The notes under the pieces: generated by a model
Told to the model about the DNA's origin: nothing
The model's database searches: none
What the model saw: only the letters and a program-made list of their open reading frames with translations
Assembly: GCF_000158035.1 (NCBI RefSeq)
Contig: NZ_EQ973490.1
Coordinates: 1,678,537-1,742,536 of the forward strand
Source: Bacteroides cellulosilyticus DSM 14838
Lineage (GTDB): Bacteria; Bacteroidota; Bacteroidia; Bacteroidales; Bacteroidaceae
Direction of reading: 5' to 3'
Length of the DNA: 64,000 nucleotides
Shown: in pieces, positions 26,858 to 35,111 of the stretch
Layout: the number at the start of each line of letters is the position of its first letter
How positions within the stretch are numbered: position 1 is the stretch's first letter
Position numbers and translations under genes: made by a program

Positions 26858-27616
26858 ATGATGAAATACCTGTTAGTAGAAGACGAACGTTTCGCTTACG
26901 AAGAGATGAAGCGGATGATGGAGAAGTTACGCCCCGATTATCAGTTGGAGGCATGGACAGCCACTGTGGAGCAGACCGTACAATTTCTGAAACATCATCC
27001 GGTAGATCTGATGTTGCTGGATATCCGGTTGACGGATGGAAACAGTTTCGACATTTTTGAGCAGATACAGGTCACGACGCCTGTTATTTTTACTACTGCC
27101 TATGATGAGCATGCCATACAGGCATTCAAGGTGAATAGTGTGGACTATCTGCTGAAGCCTGTAGAGGAAGATGATTTGCTGGCGGCATTGAGAAAATTTG
27201 AACAGTTCAGGGTTGTGCAATCTCCCGTTACCGATTACAGGAAACTGGAAGAAGCATTGATGAGTAATTGTAAAAAGAACCGTTTCCTTATCCAGAAAGG
27301 GGATGCGTATCATTATGTGGAGACTTCAGATATCGCTTTCTTCTACAGTGAAGAAAAAGTAGTCTTTCTGCACACCTTTTCAGATAAACGCTATATTGTG
27401 GACTATACTTTGGAACAGATAGAGCAACTGCTGGATGAAAGGACTTTCTTCCGTGTTTCCCGCAATTGCATTGCTAATATCAACTCTATCCGTAAGATAT
27501 CCAAGTACTTCAACAGTCGGTTGAAGTTGAGCTTCCAGCCTGAATGCCCGCACGAGGTTTTAATCAGTCGTGTGCGGGTTCCTGATTTTCTGAAGTGGGT
27601 GGATGGTGTGCTTTAA
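26858..27616 (+). CDS. LytTR-family response regulator
   Basis: A 252-residue cytoplasmic regulator. Residues 1-120 are a receiver domain with the acidic cluster VEDE (8-10), phosphoacceptor Asp55 in LMLLDIRL, FTTAYDE and the invariant Lys of LLKPVEEDD. Residues about 145-250 are a LytTR DNA-binding domain (FLIQKGDAYHYVETSDIAFFYSEE; FFRVSRNCIANINSIRKI). It is paired with the kinase that overlaps its 3' end. LytTR/LytS-type pairs sense envelope or metabolite signals and control few genes. The flanking repeat sites suggest it controls itself and the barrel gene at 28768. It follows PUL 1 on the same strand but has its own upstream region, and nothing shows a role in glycan use. ATG at 26861 is an equally possible start. 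Confidence 0.93.
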   Translation: MMKYLLVEDERFAYEEMKRMMEKLRPDYQLEAWTATVEQTVQFLKHHPVDLMLLDIRLTDGNSFDIFEQIQVTTPVIFTTAYDEHAIQAFKVNSVDYLLKPVEEDDLLAALRKFEQFRVVQSPVTDYRKLEEALMSNCKKNRFLIQKGDAYHYVETSDIAFFYSEEKVVFLHTFSDKRYIVDYTLEQIEQLLDERTFFRVSRNCIANINSIRKISKYFNSRLKLSFQPECPHEVLISRVRVPDFLKWVDGVL

Positions 27617-27629
27617 AATACATTTGGGG

Positions 27630-28634
27630 ATGAAGAATAAATGGTATATCCTGCTTTTTATAGTGCTCATTGCAATTTCTTTATTTGCATTCCAGTATGT
27701 GGCGGAGCTTCTTTCTGACGCTCCCCGGAGCTTAAGTTTGGAAACACAGTATCTGCTCAATTTACCTGCCTGCATCTTTGTGGGGATTGTTGACTTTCTC
27801 ATCATTGTTATTGTCCATAAGAGGCTGGACAACATTAACAATACAATGAGAATCTTTATCGATTTATTGTTGGCATCCGTATGGGTGAGTTGCTTCGGCA
27901 TAGCGGCAAATTATATCCTGTCCATTATTCTGGAGGAACCTTGGCCGGAAGATTATGCTCTGCTGAAAATGTCTCTGCCGGTAGTACTTTGGAATAGCAT
28001 GATTGTTCTTCTGATTGAGATATTCTTTTATCAGCAAAGCCAAATGGAAGCAGAGAAGAAACTGGCTATTATAGAGAAAGAGAAGATTCAGTATCAGTAT
28101 GAAACCTTGAAAGCCCAGATAAACCCGCATTTCCTGTTCAATAGTCTGAATGTGCTATCTTCACTGGCCTATAGTGATGCGGAAAAGACCAATCTGTTTG
28201 CTAAAAAGCTGTCAGGTGTCTACCGTTATCTGTTGTTGACAAACAATCGTCCGATGGTTACTTTGAAGGAAGAACTGGCTTTTCTGGAAAGTTATGTATT
28301 TCTGGAGAAGATTCGCTTTGAAGATACATTGTTCATCGAGATAGACGAATATGATTTGTATGGAACCAGATTGATCATTCCCGTCAGCTTGCAACTGCTG
28401 GTAGAAAATGCGATTAAGCATAATATAGCTACTTTAAAGAATCCGCTTATTATTCGGATAGGCTTTACCGATGAGGGGATCATGGTTTCCAATAATCTGC
28501 AATTGCGGAGTTCAGTAGATAGAGGTGGTGTAGGATTAGGGAACCTGGAAAAACAATACGCCTTGTATGATAAAGCAATTGATATCGTGGAAAGTACTAC
28601 AGAATTTGTAGTGAGAGTACCTTTCCTCGAATAA
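27630..28634 (+). CDS. LytS/YehU-type sensor histidine kinase
   Basis: A 334-residue membrane kinase. Four hydrophobic segments lie in residues 1-145 (WYILLFIVLIAISLFAF; CIFVGIVDFLIIVIV; LLLASVWVSCFGIAANYIL; VVLWNSMIVLLIEIFF), then a short coiled coil (EAEKKLAIIEKEKIQYQYE) and the His_kinase-type phosphoacceptor motif AQINPHFLFNSLNVLSSL, followed by an ATPase N-box LQLLVENAIKHN and GGVGLGNLEKQY. The frame is open from 27603 inside the regulator gene, but ATG at 27630 starts directly before the first membrane segment and is preferred. It is the cognate partner of the LytTR regulator. No extracytoplasmic sensor domain is visible, so the signal is probably sensed within the membrane. Confidence 0.93.
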   Translation: MKNKWYILLFIVLIAISLFAFQYVAELLSDAPRSLSLETQYLLNLPACIFVGIVDFLIIVIVHKRLDNINNTMRIFIDLLLASVWVSCFGIAANYILSIILEEPWPEDYALLKMSLPVVLWNSMIVLLIEIFFYQQSQMEAEKKLAIIEKEKIQYQYETLKAQINPHFLFNSLNVLSSLAYSDAEKTNLFAKKLSGVYRYLLLTNNRPMVTLKEELAFLESYVFLEKIRFEDTLFIEIDEYDLYGTRLIIPVSLQLLVENAIKHNIATLKNPLIIRIGFTDEGIMVSNNLQLRSSVDRGGVGLGNLEKQYALYDKAIDIVESTTEFVVRVPFLE

Positions 28635-28669
28635 TCTTCTTTTTTCCTTTTGTTCCATCTTTGGGATAA

Positions 28670-28701
28670 TGAAATTCAACAGGTCTTTCGTGCAGTTCGT
28701 C
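28670..28701 (+). promoter_or_regulatory. Second LytTR-like direct repeat upstream of the barrel gene
   Basis: TGAAATTCAAC (28670-28680) and TGCAGTTCGTC (28691-28701) are 21 bp apart and match the repeat before 26858 at 8 and 9 of 11 positions. The second half extends the match: TGCAnTTCnTCGGAAA is shared with the upstream site (14 of 16 bases). It is followed at 28734-28742 by TTTCTTTGC, a near-consensus -7 element. This is the expected layout of an activator site for the neighbouring LytTR regulator. Confidence 0.6.
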
Positions 28702-28767
28702 GGAAAAGACTTATACCGGACAAGCTAATCTCTTTTCTTTGCAATAAAATAATCTAATTTATTAGCA

Positions 28768-29670
28768 ATGAGACGATTCTCTTATCTTTTATTTCTGTTG
28801 CTCTTGGTGGCAGCAATCGATGGTTTTGCACAAGGAGTTATTAAAACGGAGTATATGCCTGCCTCTTCTTTCAGAGATGAAGCGGGGAATAAATTGGGTT
28901 CGGGTGATTTATTGAAATTCACCGGAGCATACACGCTACCCTTTTCGCTGAAGCAGAATGCATCGGGACAGCCTATCATGTGGTCGGCATCGGCAAGAGG
29001 AACTTACGCGATACTTAATAATCGACATATGGTCTTGGATATACATCCGGATGAGGTGTTAAGTGGCAGTCTCAATCTGACGCATGTACGGCCCTTGTCG
29101 AAAAAGTGGTACATGATAGCCAGTTTGGGAGCAGGTATTTATTCGGCACCGGATGCAATTACCTGGCAGAGTGTATTGGTGAATGGGGGAGTGATTTTTG
29201 TGTATAAATGTAGGAAAAATCTGGATATAGGTGTTGGGGCTGGATTGACGAATTCATTTGGAGTACCTATTGCCATGCCGATGTTCTTTCTTAACTGGCA
29301 ACTTTCCGGTAATTATGAGGTTAATGTGAATCTCTCTTCCGGTGTTGAAGTGTCCGGGGCAGTACGTTTGGGAGATCGGTTTAAGCTGAGGCTCGTGGCA
29401 ATGGAAATGGATGGAATATCTTCCGTGATGGATGTAGAGGGAAAGTCGATGATATATGCTTCAGTTATGATGCGATCCTATCTCTGTCCGGAATACAGGA
29501 TAGGTAAGAAGTCGTGCCTGTATTTGGGGATAGGAGGCAATTGGCTCCGGTCTGGCGATCTGACTAAACGTACGCTTAAAGGGTTTGTAGACAATATGTT
29601 CAGTGATAAAGATGATCCGTATTTCAATCCGACGGTTTACTTTTCTGCCGGAGTGAAATGTGGGTTTTAA
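28768..29670 (+). CDS. Outer-membrane beta-barrel protein, DUF6268-like
   Basis: A 300-residue protein with a signal peptide (FSYLLFLLLLVAAIDGFAQ) and alternating hydrophobic/polar strands throughout, ending in an aromatic residue (FSAGVKCGF), as outer-membrane barrels do. Motifs include LLKFTGAYTLPFSLKQ, YMIASLGAGIYSAPDAITWQ and LYLGIGGNWLRSGD. The pattern fits the DUF6268 barrel group of Bacteroidetes, recalled from memory and not searched. It lies downstream of the LytTR/kinase pair with a matching repeat in front, so it is the best candidate target of that pair. Function is unknown. Confidence 0.75.
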   Translation: MRRFSYLLFLLLLVAAIDGFAQGVIKTEYMPASSFRDEAGNKLGSGDLLKFTGAYTLPFSLKQNASGQPIMWSASARGTYAILNNRHMVLDIHPDEVLSGSLNLTHVRPLSKKWYMIASLGAGIYSAPDAITWQSVLVNGGVIFVYKCRKNLDIGVGAGLTNSFGVPIAMPMFFLNWQLSGNYEVNVNLSSGVEVSGAVRLGDRFKLRLVAMEMDGISSVMDVEGKSMIYASVMMRSYLCPEYRIGKKSCLYLGIGGNWLRSGDLTKRTLKGFVDNMFSDKDDPYFNPTVYFSAGVKCGF

Positions 29671-29709
29671 ACGGAACTCACCTGCCTGTTCAATAAAAAG
29701 TTGGATCAA

Positions 29710-29827
29710 GTTACTCTCACTACCCTCACTTTTAGTGTGATTCGTTGATAGTTAGGGTATTAAATGTGGTGGTAGTAAAAAATCCGGTGTGAGGGTAAGT
29801 GGGTTACTCTCACTTTCTCACTCAACC
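29710..29827. repeat. GTTACTCTCACT direct repeat with inverted GTGAGGGTA copy
   Basis: GTTACTCTCACT occurs at 29710-29721 and 29803-29814. TACCCTCAC (29721-29729) is complementary to GTGAGGGTA (29790-29798), so the region could fold into a long-range stem. No gene or transposase is attached. Confidence 0.5.
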
Positions 29828-29920
29828 CATATCCGGATGAGGCATTTATTTATCTCGTATCAGGTGTTATTCTGTTGAAAACAAGGGATATATCTATTCA
29901 CCCTTAGGAATTGTCGGGTG

Positions 29921-30004
29921 TTGACCTTGGTTAACAGGCCTATCAACCTTGGTTAACGAGCCGATTAACCTTGGTCGACAGGCTTGTTAACCAAGGTCAA
30001 CGCC
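29921..30004. repeat. Three 22-bp tandem repeats plus one inverted copy (ACCTTGGTTAAC family)
   Basis: Three diverged 22-bp units begin at 29921, 29943 and 29965, each built on TTnACCTTGGTnnAC followed by nAGnC. A fourth copy (GTTAACCAAGGTCAACGCC, about 29985-30004) is in inverted orientation. Each unit is itself nearly palindromic (TTAACC-TT-GGTTAA arms). The block lies between the barrel gene and the promoter at 30097. Confidence 0.75.
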
Positions 30005-30096
30005 TAATAATGCTTACTGTGGAGGTGCAAAACGGAGGATGAGTATCCCTCATTTGGCTATTCCGTCGACAAAACCTTCCCTTTCGTAGATTTTAT

Positions 30097-30128
30097 TTTC
30101 AGCTCTTCTTTCTCTCCCTTACATTTGC
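30097..30128 (+). promoter_or_regulatory. Promoter of the Spy/CpxP-like gene
   Basis: TTTC, 19 bases, TACATTTGC: a consensus -7 with one mismatch at -33, 25 bases upstream of the start codon at 30153. Confidence 0.65.
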
Positions 30129-30152
30129 ATCGTAATAAAAAACTGACGCAAA

Positions 30153-30689
30153 ATGAAAAGTACCGGAAGATTATGGTTATTAGCTGTATGTCTGTTGTGT
30201 GGGCTGGTTTGTACACAAGCACAGGAGCAGGAGAAGAAACAATTGCCCCGTGAAGTTCCTTCACCGGAGAAAGCTGCCCGGAAAATGACGGACCGGATGA
30301 AAGAAGAACTGCAACTGACAGACAAGCAGTACGATAAACTATATAAACTGAACCTGAAAGAACAACAAGAACATTTTGCGACTATGACTGAAAGAGAAAA
30401 TGGTCAGCGTCCTTTGATGGGAAGTCGTCCCGGAAGGGACGGTGGTCGTCCGCCGATGGAAGGTGGAATGGGACCCGGTATGGGAGGCGGTCGTCCGCCT
30501 ATGGGAGCTCCGGGTGAACGTCCTGCAATGGAAAAGGACAATGTGGAGAAGATGCAAAAAGCTGCTGCCAAGAAGGAAAAGAAGATCAGGAAAATCCTGA
30601 CGACAGAGCAATACGCCAAATGGCAGGAAATGCGTCAACCACAAGAACCACCTCACCCACAGGATCATCCTCACAAACCAAATCTGTAG
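30153..30689 (+). CDS. Spy/CpxP-like periplasmic protein with Gly/Pro/Met/Arg-rich middle
   Basis: A 178-residue secreted protein: signal peptide (LWLLAVCLLCGLVCTQAQ), a helical segment with an LTxxQ-like motif (MKEELQLTDKQYDKLYKL), a low-complexity stretch of about 45 residues rich in Gly, Pro, Met and Arg (repeated GGRPPM), and a second helix (ILTTEQYAKWQEM). Spacing of the two LT-x-x-Q motifs resembles Spy/CpxP periplasmic chaperones and the DUF4890 proteins of Bacteroides. It likely acts in envelope stress. It has its own promoter and a strong terminator, so it is monocistronic. Metal or protein binding by the Met/Arg-rich part is a guess. Confidence 0.75.
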   Translation: MKSTGRLWLLAVCLLCGLVCTQAQEQEKKQLPREVPSPEKAARKMTDRMKEELQLTDKQYDKLYKLNLKEQQEHFATMTERENGQRPLMGSRPGRDGGRPPMEGGMGPGMGGGRPPMGAPGERPAMEKDNVEKMQKAAAKKEKKIRKILTTEQYAKWQEMRQPQEPPHPQDHPHKPNL

Positions 30690-30732
30690 AGACTCTCTCT
30701 AAATAGCGTTTTTTCATGTATTATTGACTGTA

Positions 30733-30774
30733 CCGTTCCACCCCCGTGAGGGGAGGGAACGGTTTTCTTTTTAA
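30733..30774 (+). terminator. Rho-independent terminator after the Spy-like gene
   Basis: ACCGTTCC pairs with GGGAACGGT, with an inner CCCC-GTGA-GGGG stem, followed by TTTTCTTTTT. It is a strong hairpin with U-tract, 43 bases after the stop. Confidence 0.85.
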
Positions 30775-30838
30775 TAGGATCATCCATCCTTATCATGAAA
30801 TTAAGTATGAAAGCACTTCGATATTGAAATAATATAAA

Positions 30839-30847
30839 TATATTTGT
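30839..30847 (+). promoter_or_regulatory. -7 element of the HTCS gene at 30871
   Basis: TATATTTGT matches TAnnTTTG plus pyrimidine, 23 bases before the ATG. No good TTTG at -33 was found. Confidence 0.5.
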
Positions 30848-30870
30848 CTTTTCGAAAAACACTGCGTAAT

Positions 30871-33800
30871 ATGATGAAAGCACTATTCTGCCATATATTA
30901 TTTCTGCTTTTTATGCTTCCGATGTGGAGTCAGAGTAACATAATAGAGAATTATATACATATCAGTAAAAAAGAAGGCATATCCCATAATAATATATCGA
31001 CTATTCATGATGATTGCTATGGAGCAATCTGGATCGGTACTTTCAATGGGCTGGATGTTTATGACAGTAAGAAACTGACGCATATCGACAGGTTTTCCGG
31101 TATGCCGATAAACTCTTTGTTCGATACGGGAAAGGAGATGTTTGTAGCTGCGGAAATGTTTTTGGAGGTATACGACTATGAAGCCGGTCGGTTTTCCCGC
31201 ATAACGTACAATGGCAATGAACTTATGTATGCAGTCTCTATCTTTCGTTACGAGAACGATGTTATCATATTGAGTAATGGTAATATATATAAGTATAAAG
31301 ATAAAGAAGTGACTCTCATTAAGAGCAGTGTACCATTCCTGAGGCTTGTTTGTGATAAATATGGCGTATTGTGGGGACTGAATGGTGACAAGGTATATAA
31401 GGTGGATAAGACTTTTGAAATCCTGAAAACATATAATCTGAAAGGTGCGGACCGCTCTCCTGCAAAAGGATTGTGTATTTATGCTGATTCACGGAGTATT
31501 ATATGGATAGGAACCATCAAAGACGGACTGTTCAAGTATAACCGGACTTATGATGATTTTCATAAAGAAACCATTGTTTCGGAATACAAGGTCAACGATC
31601 TGGAAGATATTGCAAGTATCGCAGAAGATGAGTATAACCGGCTATGGATTGGATATAATTATGGTTTGGCGATATATGATTATAATGATCATTTGTTTAG
31701 GAATTATGCCTTTGAGACGAACCATAACAGTCTGCAAAATGTAGCTATAACCAGTATATATCGGACTAAATCCCATAACATGGTTATCGGTTCTTATTTC
31801 TCCGGACTGTTCTATATAAAAGAACTGAACTCTACAAAGAAATTTTATACTCTTACCGATGCTAAAGATAATATAGGAGGCGTCACTTCCAATGGTATCG
31901 TGAGAGATCGGCTGTCGAGGCTTTGGGTTGCTACTAATTGTCGGGGAGTGAGCATATTGGATGAGAATGGAAAATTCATCAAGCGGCTGGATCATACGAA
32001 TTCAGTCATCAGCAATAATATTATTTGCCTGGAAATGGGGCTGGACGGAAATGTCTGGGCGGGAGGTCTGTCTTCGGGATTATATAAGATAGCGCCGGAC
32101 GAACGTATCACCCATTATATGCCTTCATCCGTTGATACGACTTCTCTTTCCGGAAGTTTTGTACAGACTTTGTGTGCTCTCAATGAAGACAGTTTGTTGG
32201 TGGCTACCAATAAAGGAATTGATATTTATTTGCATAAAGTGGGGACTTTCTCAAGAATCCTGACAAGCCAGGGCAGAAGCGACTATAACTTTTTTGATTG
32301 TATGGTTTGTCATGATAAGGTATATCTGATAAACTCAATGTCCCTTTTTGGTTACGACCGTCTGACCAAGGAAATAAAAGAATATGTGTTGGCGGATGAT
32401 CCTACTACTGCTTTTCAATGTGGATATGCCGATAAGAACGGTCACCTATGGTTGGGTACCAGAAGGGGCGAATTATTTTCGTTTGAGAACGGAGAGTTCC
32501 AACTCTATATCAAACATAAGGCAATCAATACGATTGCCGGAATAGAAGGGGATGCAGAAGGAAACTTATGGCTTTCATCCGGAAATAACTTGTTTCGTGT
32601 GACGCCTCAAAAAGAAGTCAGACAGTTTAATCTGGACTGGGGGCTGGATGGGAAAGAATTTAATGTGCGTTCCAGCTATACCGATAAAGAAGGGTGTATC
32701 TATTTTGGTGCTACCGAAAAACTTCTGAAGTTTGATCCGCAACGAATGGTAGAGCGAAAGCATATACAGCCTGTGCTGTATATATCGGCACTCAAATTGT
32801 TTAATGTACCTGTTGAATCCGGATCGTCCATTCTGAAAAATCATATAGACAACACCGACCGTATAGTACTTGACAATGACCAGAACTTTGTTTCTTTTGC
32901 AGTGGTAAGTATAGATTATAATTCAGATCAACCGCTCTCTCCCTATAAGATTGTCTATCAACTGGAAAATTATGATAATCATTGGTATGATGTGAATGCA
33001 GCTTCGAATGAGATATCATTTACGGGACTTTCTACCGGCAACTACGTATTGCATATCCAACTGAAAGCTGATAATGGAGATGTGCTTGCCGATAAAAAGA
33101 TAGAAATAAAAGTACTCCCGCCGCTTTGGCTGAGTCCTTATATGATAGTGCTGTATATTCTGTTGCTTGGAATTGTAATTTATGCCATACGTTCCTTTAT
33201 CGTGAAACAGCGGAGAGCTAAAGAACTGGTGGCGCAATCTAAGAGGGAACAGGCTGAAATGGAAAAATTGAATACTCTGAAACTGGATTTCTTCACGAGT
33301 CTGTCCCATGAGTTCCAGCGGCCTCTTGCCATTATATCTACTTTGCAGAATGATCTGCTACCTGATGACAGTGAGCAGGATAGCGAGACTAATATTTTTA
33401 AGCGTAACGTGAAACGTTTGCAATATCTTATCGACCAGTTGATGGATTTCAGAAATATCGAGTCGCAGCATGCGAAGGTCAAAATGGATAAATATGACAT
33501 TGTCTGTTTCTTGAATGATATCTATGAAGCCTTTACTCCATTGTTCAGGCACAAGGAGATATCCCACGAGTTTATATCTGATACGACCTCTCTGCCTATT
33601 CTGTTTGATTCCGATAAACTGGAAATATTGATTGGTAATTTACTAAGCAATGCGTTTAAGCATACACGACAGGGAGGAAAGTGTTATTTGAAGATAGCTC
33701 ATAAGGAAGAAGTGGTGACGGTGGATGTTTTCAATAGTGGCCCGTGCCTGACTGAGGAACAGAAGACTGCCATTTTTCAGCCTTATAACAGTATACAAAT

Positions 33801-34800
33801 AGCTGATATGCGTTCTAACGGGGGAATCGGACTGTCCATTGCCAACAGTATTGTTAAATTGTTGAATATACACCTGTCTGTTATATCTGTCGAAAACGAA
33901 GGGAATATTTTCAGAATAGAGATGCCGTTGCATAAAGATGACAATCTCGAACTCATCAGTCCCCGGATTAAGGTTGTCAATCAGATTATTGATAATACCA
34001 TCTATGTGGAAGAGCAGGCTCAGTCTTCAAATGAAGATATGGATGAAAGGAATCTCTTCCAGGTGTTGATTGTGGAGGATGATGCGGATACGAAGAAAAT
34101 ATTGAAGAAGAAGTTACAGAAGAACTTCCATGTGTTGTTAGCTTCAGATTCTGATGAGGCTTTATTGGTACTGAAATCTCAGAATGTGGATATGGTGATC
34201 AGTAATATGGCTCCTCAGGTCGATGGACTGGGGTTGTGCAAGACCATTAAAGATAATGAAAAGACCAATCGCATACTTGTATTACTGATTTCTTCGGATT
34301 TATCGCCCGAAAGTAAAATTGCGGCATTCCAGGCGGGAACCGATGCGTTTATGCAGAAACCGATCCATATACAGGAATTGCTTCTTCGTATGAATAATAT
34401 GTTGAAGAATAAAAATGCACTTCGGTCTTACTATTCTAATTTCGATCAGGCAAACGTTACGGAGCAGAATATGAACAATGCGGATGAAGTCTTTCTGAAG
34501 AATCTGACAGATTTTGTTCTCCAGCACTTGAGTGATCCTGAAATGTCGGTCAACCTCATCACTAAACATTTTAATATCAGCCGTACCCTGCTATACATGA
34601 ATGTTAAGCGAATCACGGACCAAACTCCTTCAAACTTCATCCTTAATATAAAAATGTCTCAGGCTAAAAAGATGTTATTGACTACCAGTATGACCTCTTC
34701 CGAAATTGCGGATCAGTTAGGCTATTGCAACTCCAATCATTTCAGCCGTCAGTTTAAAGAATACTATAATACTACGCCGGGTAAATTCCGTAAACAGTAA
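30871..34800 (+). CDS. HTCS sensor-regulator with degenerate kinase and receiver motifs
   Basis: A 1309-residue hybrid protein: signal peptide (LFCHILFLLFMLPMWSQ), periplasmic propeller repeats (AIWIGTFNGLDVYD, LWVATNCRGVSIL), Y_Y_Y domain, membrane segment (MIVLYILLLGIVIYAI), HisKA, HATPase, receiver and AraC HTH. The domain order is standard, but several signalling residues are changed. The H-box keeps His813 but reads SHEFQRPLA, so the Thr/Asn four residues later is Arg. The ATPase G1 box is FNSGPCLTEE instead of DTGxGI. The receiver has ISNMAPQVDG, with Asn1112 in place of the phosphoacceptor Asp and one residue deleted. The AraC HTH (NISRTLLYMNVKRITDQTP; GYCNSNHFSRQFKEYY) looks intact. 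The ATG pair at 30871/30874 is preferred over the TTG at 30844. It likely controls the operon starting at 35112. Confidence 0.93.
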   Translation: MMKALFCHILFLLFMLPMWSQSNIIENYIHISKKEGISHNNISTIHDDCYGAIWIGTFNGLDVYDSKKLTHIDRFSGMPINSLFDTGKEMFVAAEMFLEVYDYEAGRFSRITYNGNELMYAVSIFRYENDVIILSNGNIYKYKDKEVTLIKSSVPFLRLVCDKYGVLWGLNGDKVYKVDKTFEILKTYNLKGADRSPAKGLCIYADSRSIIWIGTIKDGLFKYNRTYDDFHKETIVSEYKVNDLEDIASIAEDEYNRLWIGYNYGLAIYDYNDHLFRNYAFETNHNSLQNVAITSIYRTKSHNMVIGSYFSGLFYIKELNSTKKFYTLTDAKDNIGGVTSNGIVRDRLSRLWVATNCRGVSILDENGKFIKRLDHTNSVISNNIICLEMGLDGNVWAGGLSSGLYKIAPDERITHYMPSSVDTTSLSGSFVQTLCALNEDSLLVATNKGIDIYLHKVGTFSRILTSQGRSDYNFFDCMVCHDKVYLINSMSLFGYDRLTKEIKEYVLADDPTTAFQCGYADKNGHLWLGTRRGELFSFENGEFQLYIKHKAINTIAGIEGDAEGNLWLSSGNNLFRVTPQKEVRQFNLDWGLDGKEFNVRSSYTDKEGCIYFGATEKLLKFDPQRMVERKHIQPVLYISALKLFNVPVESGSSILKNHIDNTDRIVLDNDQNFVSFAVVSIDYNSDQPLSPYKIVYQLENYDNHWYDVNAASNEISFTGLSTGNYVLHIQLKADNGDVLADKKIEIKVLPPLWLSPYMIVLYILLLGIVIYAIRSFIVKQRRAKELVAQSKREQAEMEKLNTLKLDFFTSLSHEFQRPLAIISTLQNDLLPDDSEQDSETNIFKRNVKRLQYLIDQLMDFRNIESQHAKVKMDKYDIVCFLNDIYEAFTPLFRHKEISHEFISDTTSLPILFDSDKLEILIGNLLSNAFKHTRQGGKCYLKIAHKEEVVTVDVFNSGPCLTEEQKTAIFQPYNSIQIADMRSNGGIGLSIANSIVKLLNIHLSVISVENEGNIFRIEMPLHKDDNLELISPRIKVVNQIIDNTIYVEEQAQSSNEDMDERNLFQVLIVEDDADTKKILKKKLQKNFHVLLASDSDEALLVLKSQNVDMVISNMAPQVDGLGLCKTIKDNEKTNRILVLLISSDLSPESKIAAFQAGTDAFMQKPIHIQELLLRMNNMLKNKNALRSYYSNFDQANVTEQNMNNADEVFLKNLTDFVLQHLSDPEMSVNLITKHFNISRTLLYMNVKRITDQTPSNFILNIKMSQAKKMLLTTSMTSSEIADQLGYCNSNHFSRQFKEYYNTTPGKFRKQ

Positions 34801-34864
34801 TTAAGAACGTTGTAAAAACGAACTCGATTTCATTCCTCTTCAACGTATTATATATGTTGGTAAG

Positions 34865-34907
34865 ACAAATATGCACTTTTTGCAGGGGAATAATTGTGCA
34901 TATTTGT
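34865..34907. promoter_or_regulatory. Perfect 12-bp inverted repeat, candidate HTCS operator
   Basis: ACAAATATGCAC (34865-34876) and GTGCATATTTGT (34896-34907) are exact complements, 19 bases apart, 31 bp from arm start to arm start (about three helical turns). It lies about 105 bases upstream of the -7 element of the GH97 operon. Spacing and position suit a dimeric activator. The spacer is too long for a good terminator and no U-tract follows. Confidence 0.55.
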
Positions 34908-35012
34908 TCAGAACCTATATACATATATTCATTTCTTCCATTTACATTTTTACCTAATCTACAATGCACCATTTCTAAACGAATAGATAAAATGCGTGAT
35001 GCATTATCCCTA

Positions 35013-35021
35013 TATATTTGT
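35013..35021 (+). promoter_or_regulatory. -7 element of the GH97-SusC operon
   Basis: TATATTTGT fits TAnnTTTG plus pyrimidine. No TTTG lies at the usual -33 distance, as expected for an activator-dependent PUL promoter. Confidence 0.5.
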
Positions 35022-35111
35022 CTCGGGGAAAACGAGAAATCATAGACTGAATAAGCAGGTTTTCTCTTTGATACAGACTAAAAAGTAATGTGTAATATAT
35101 ATAGTAAAACA

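Larger units (their letters stand above)
29671..30152. other. Repeat-rich intergenic region
   Basis: No plausible gene is seen in these 482 bases. They hold a GTTACTCTCACT repeat pair, a cluster of 22-bp repeats with an inverted copy, and a near-consensus promoter for the gene at 30153. No clear terminator for the barrel gene was recognised unless the repeats serve as one. Confidence 0.6.
34801..35111. other. Intergenic control region before GH97
   Basis: About 310 bases without a plausible gene. It holds a perfect 12-bp inverted repeat at 34865-34907 and a -7-like TATATTTGT at 35013, followed by a leader of about 90 bases. No obvious terminator for the upstream HTCS gene was seen. Confidence 0.55.

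Noticed and set aside
29921..30004. Possible CRISPR array
   Set aside because: Only 22-bp near-contiguous units without unique spacers, one copy inverted, and no cas genes.
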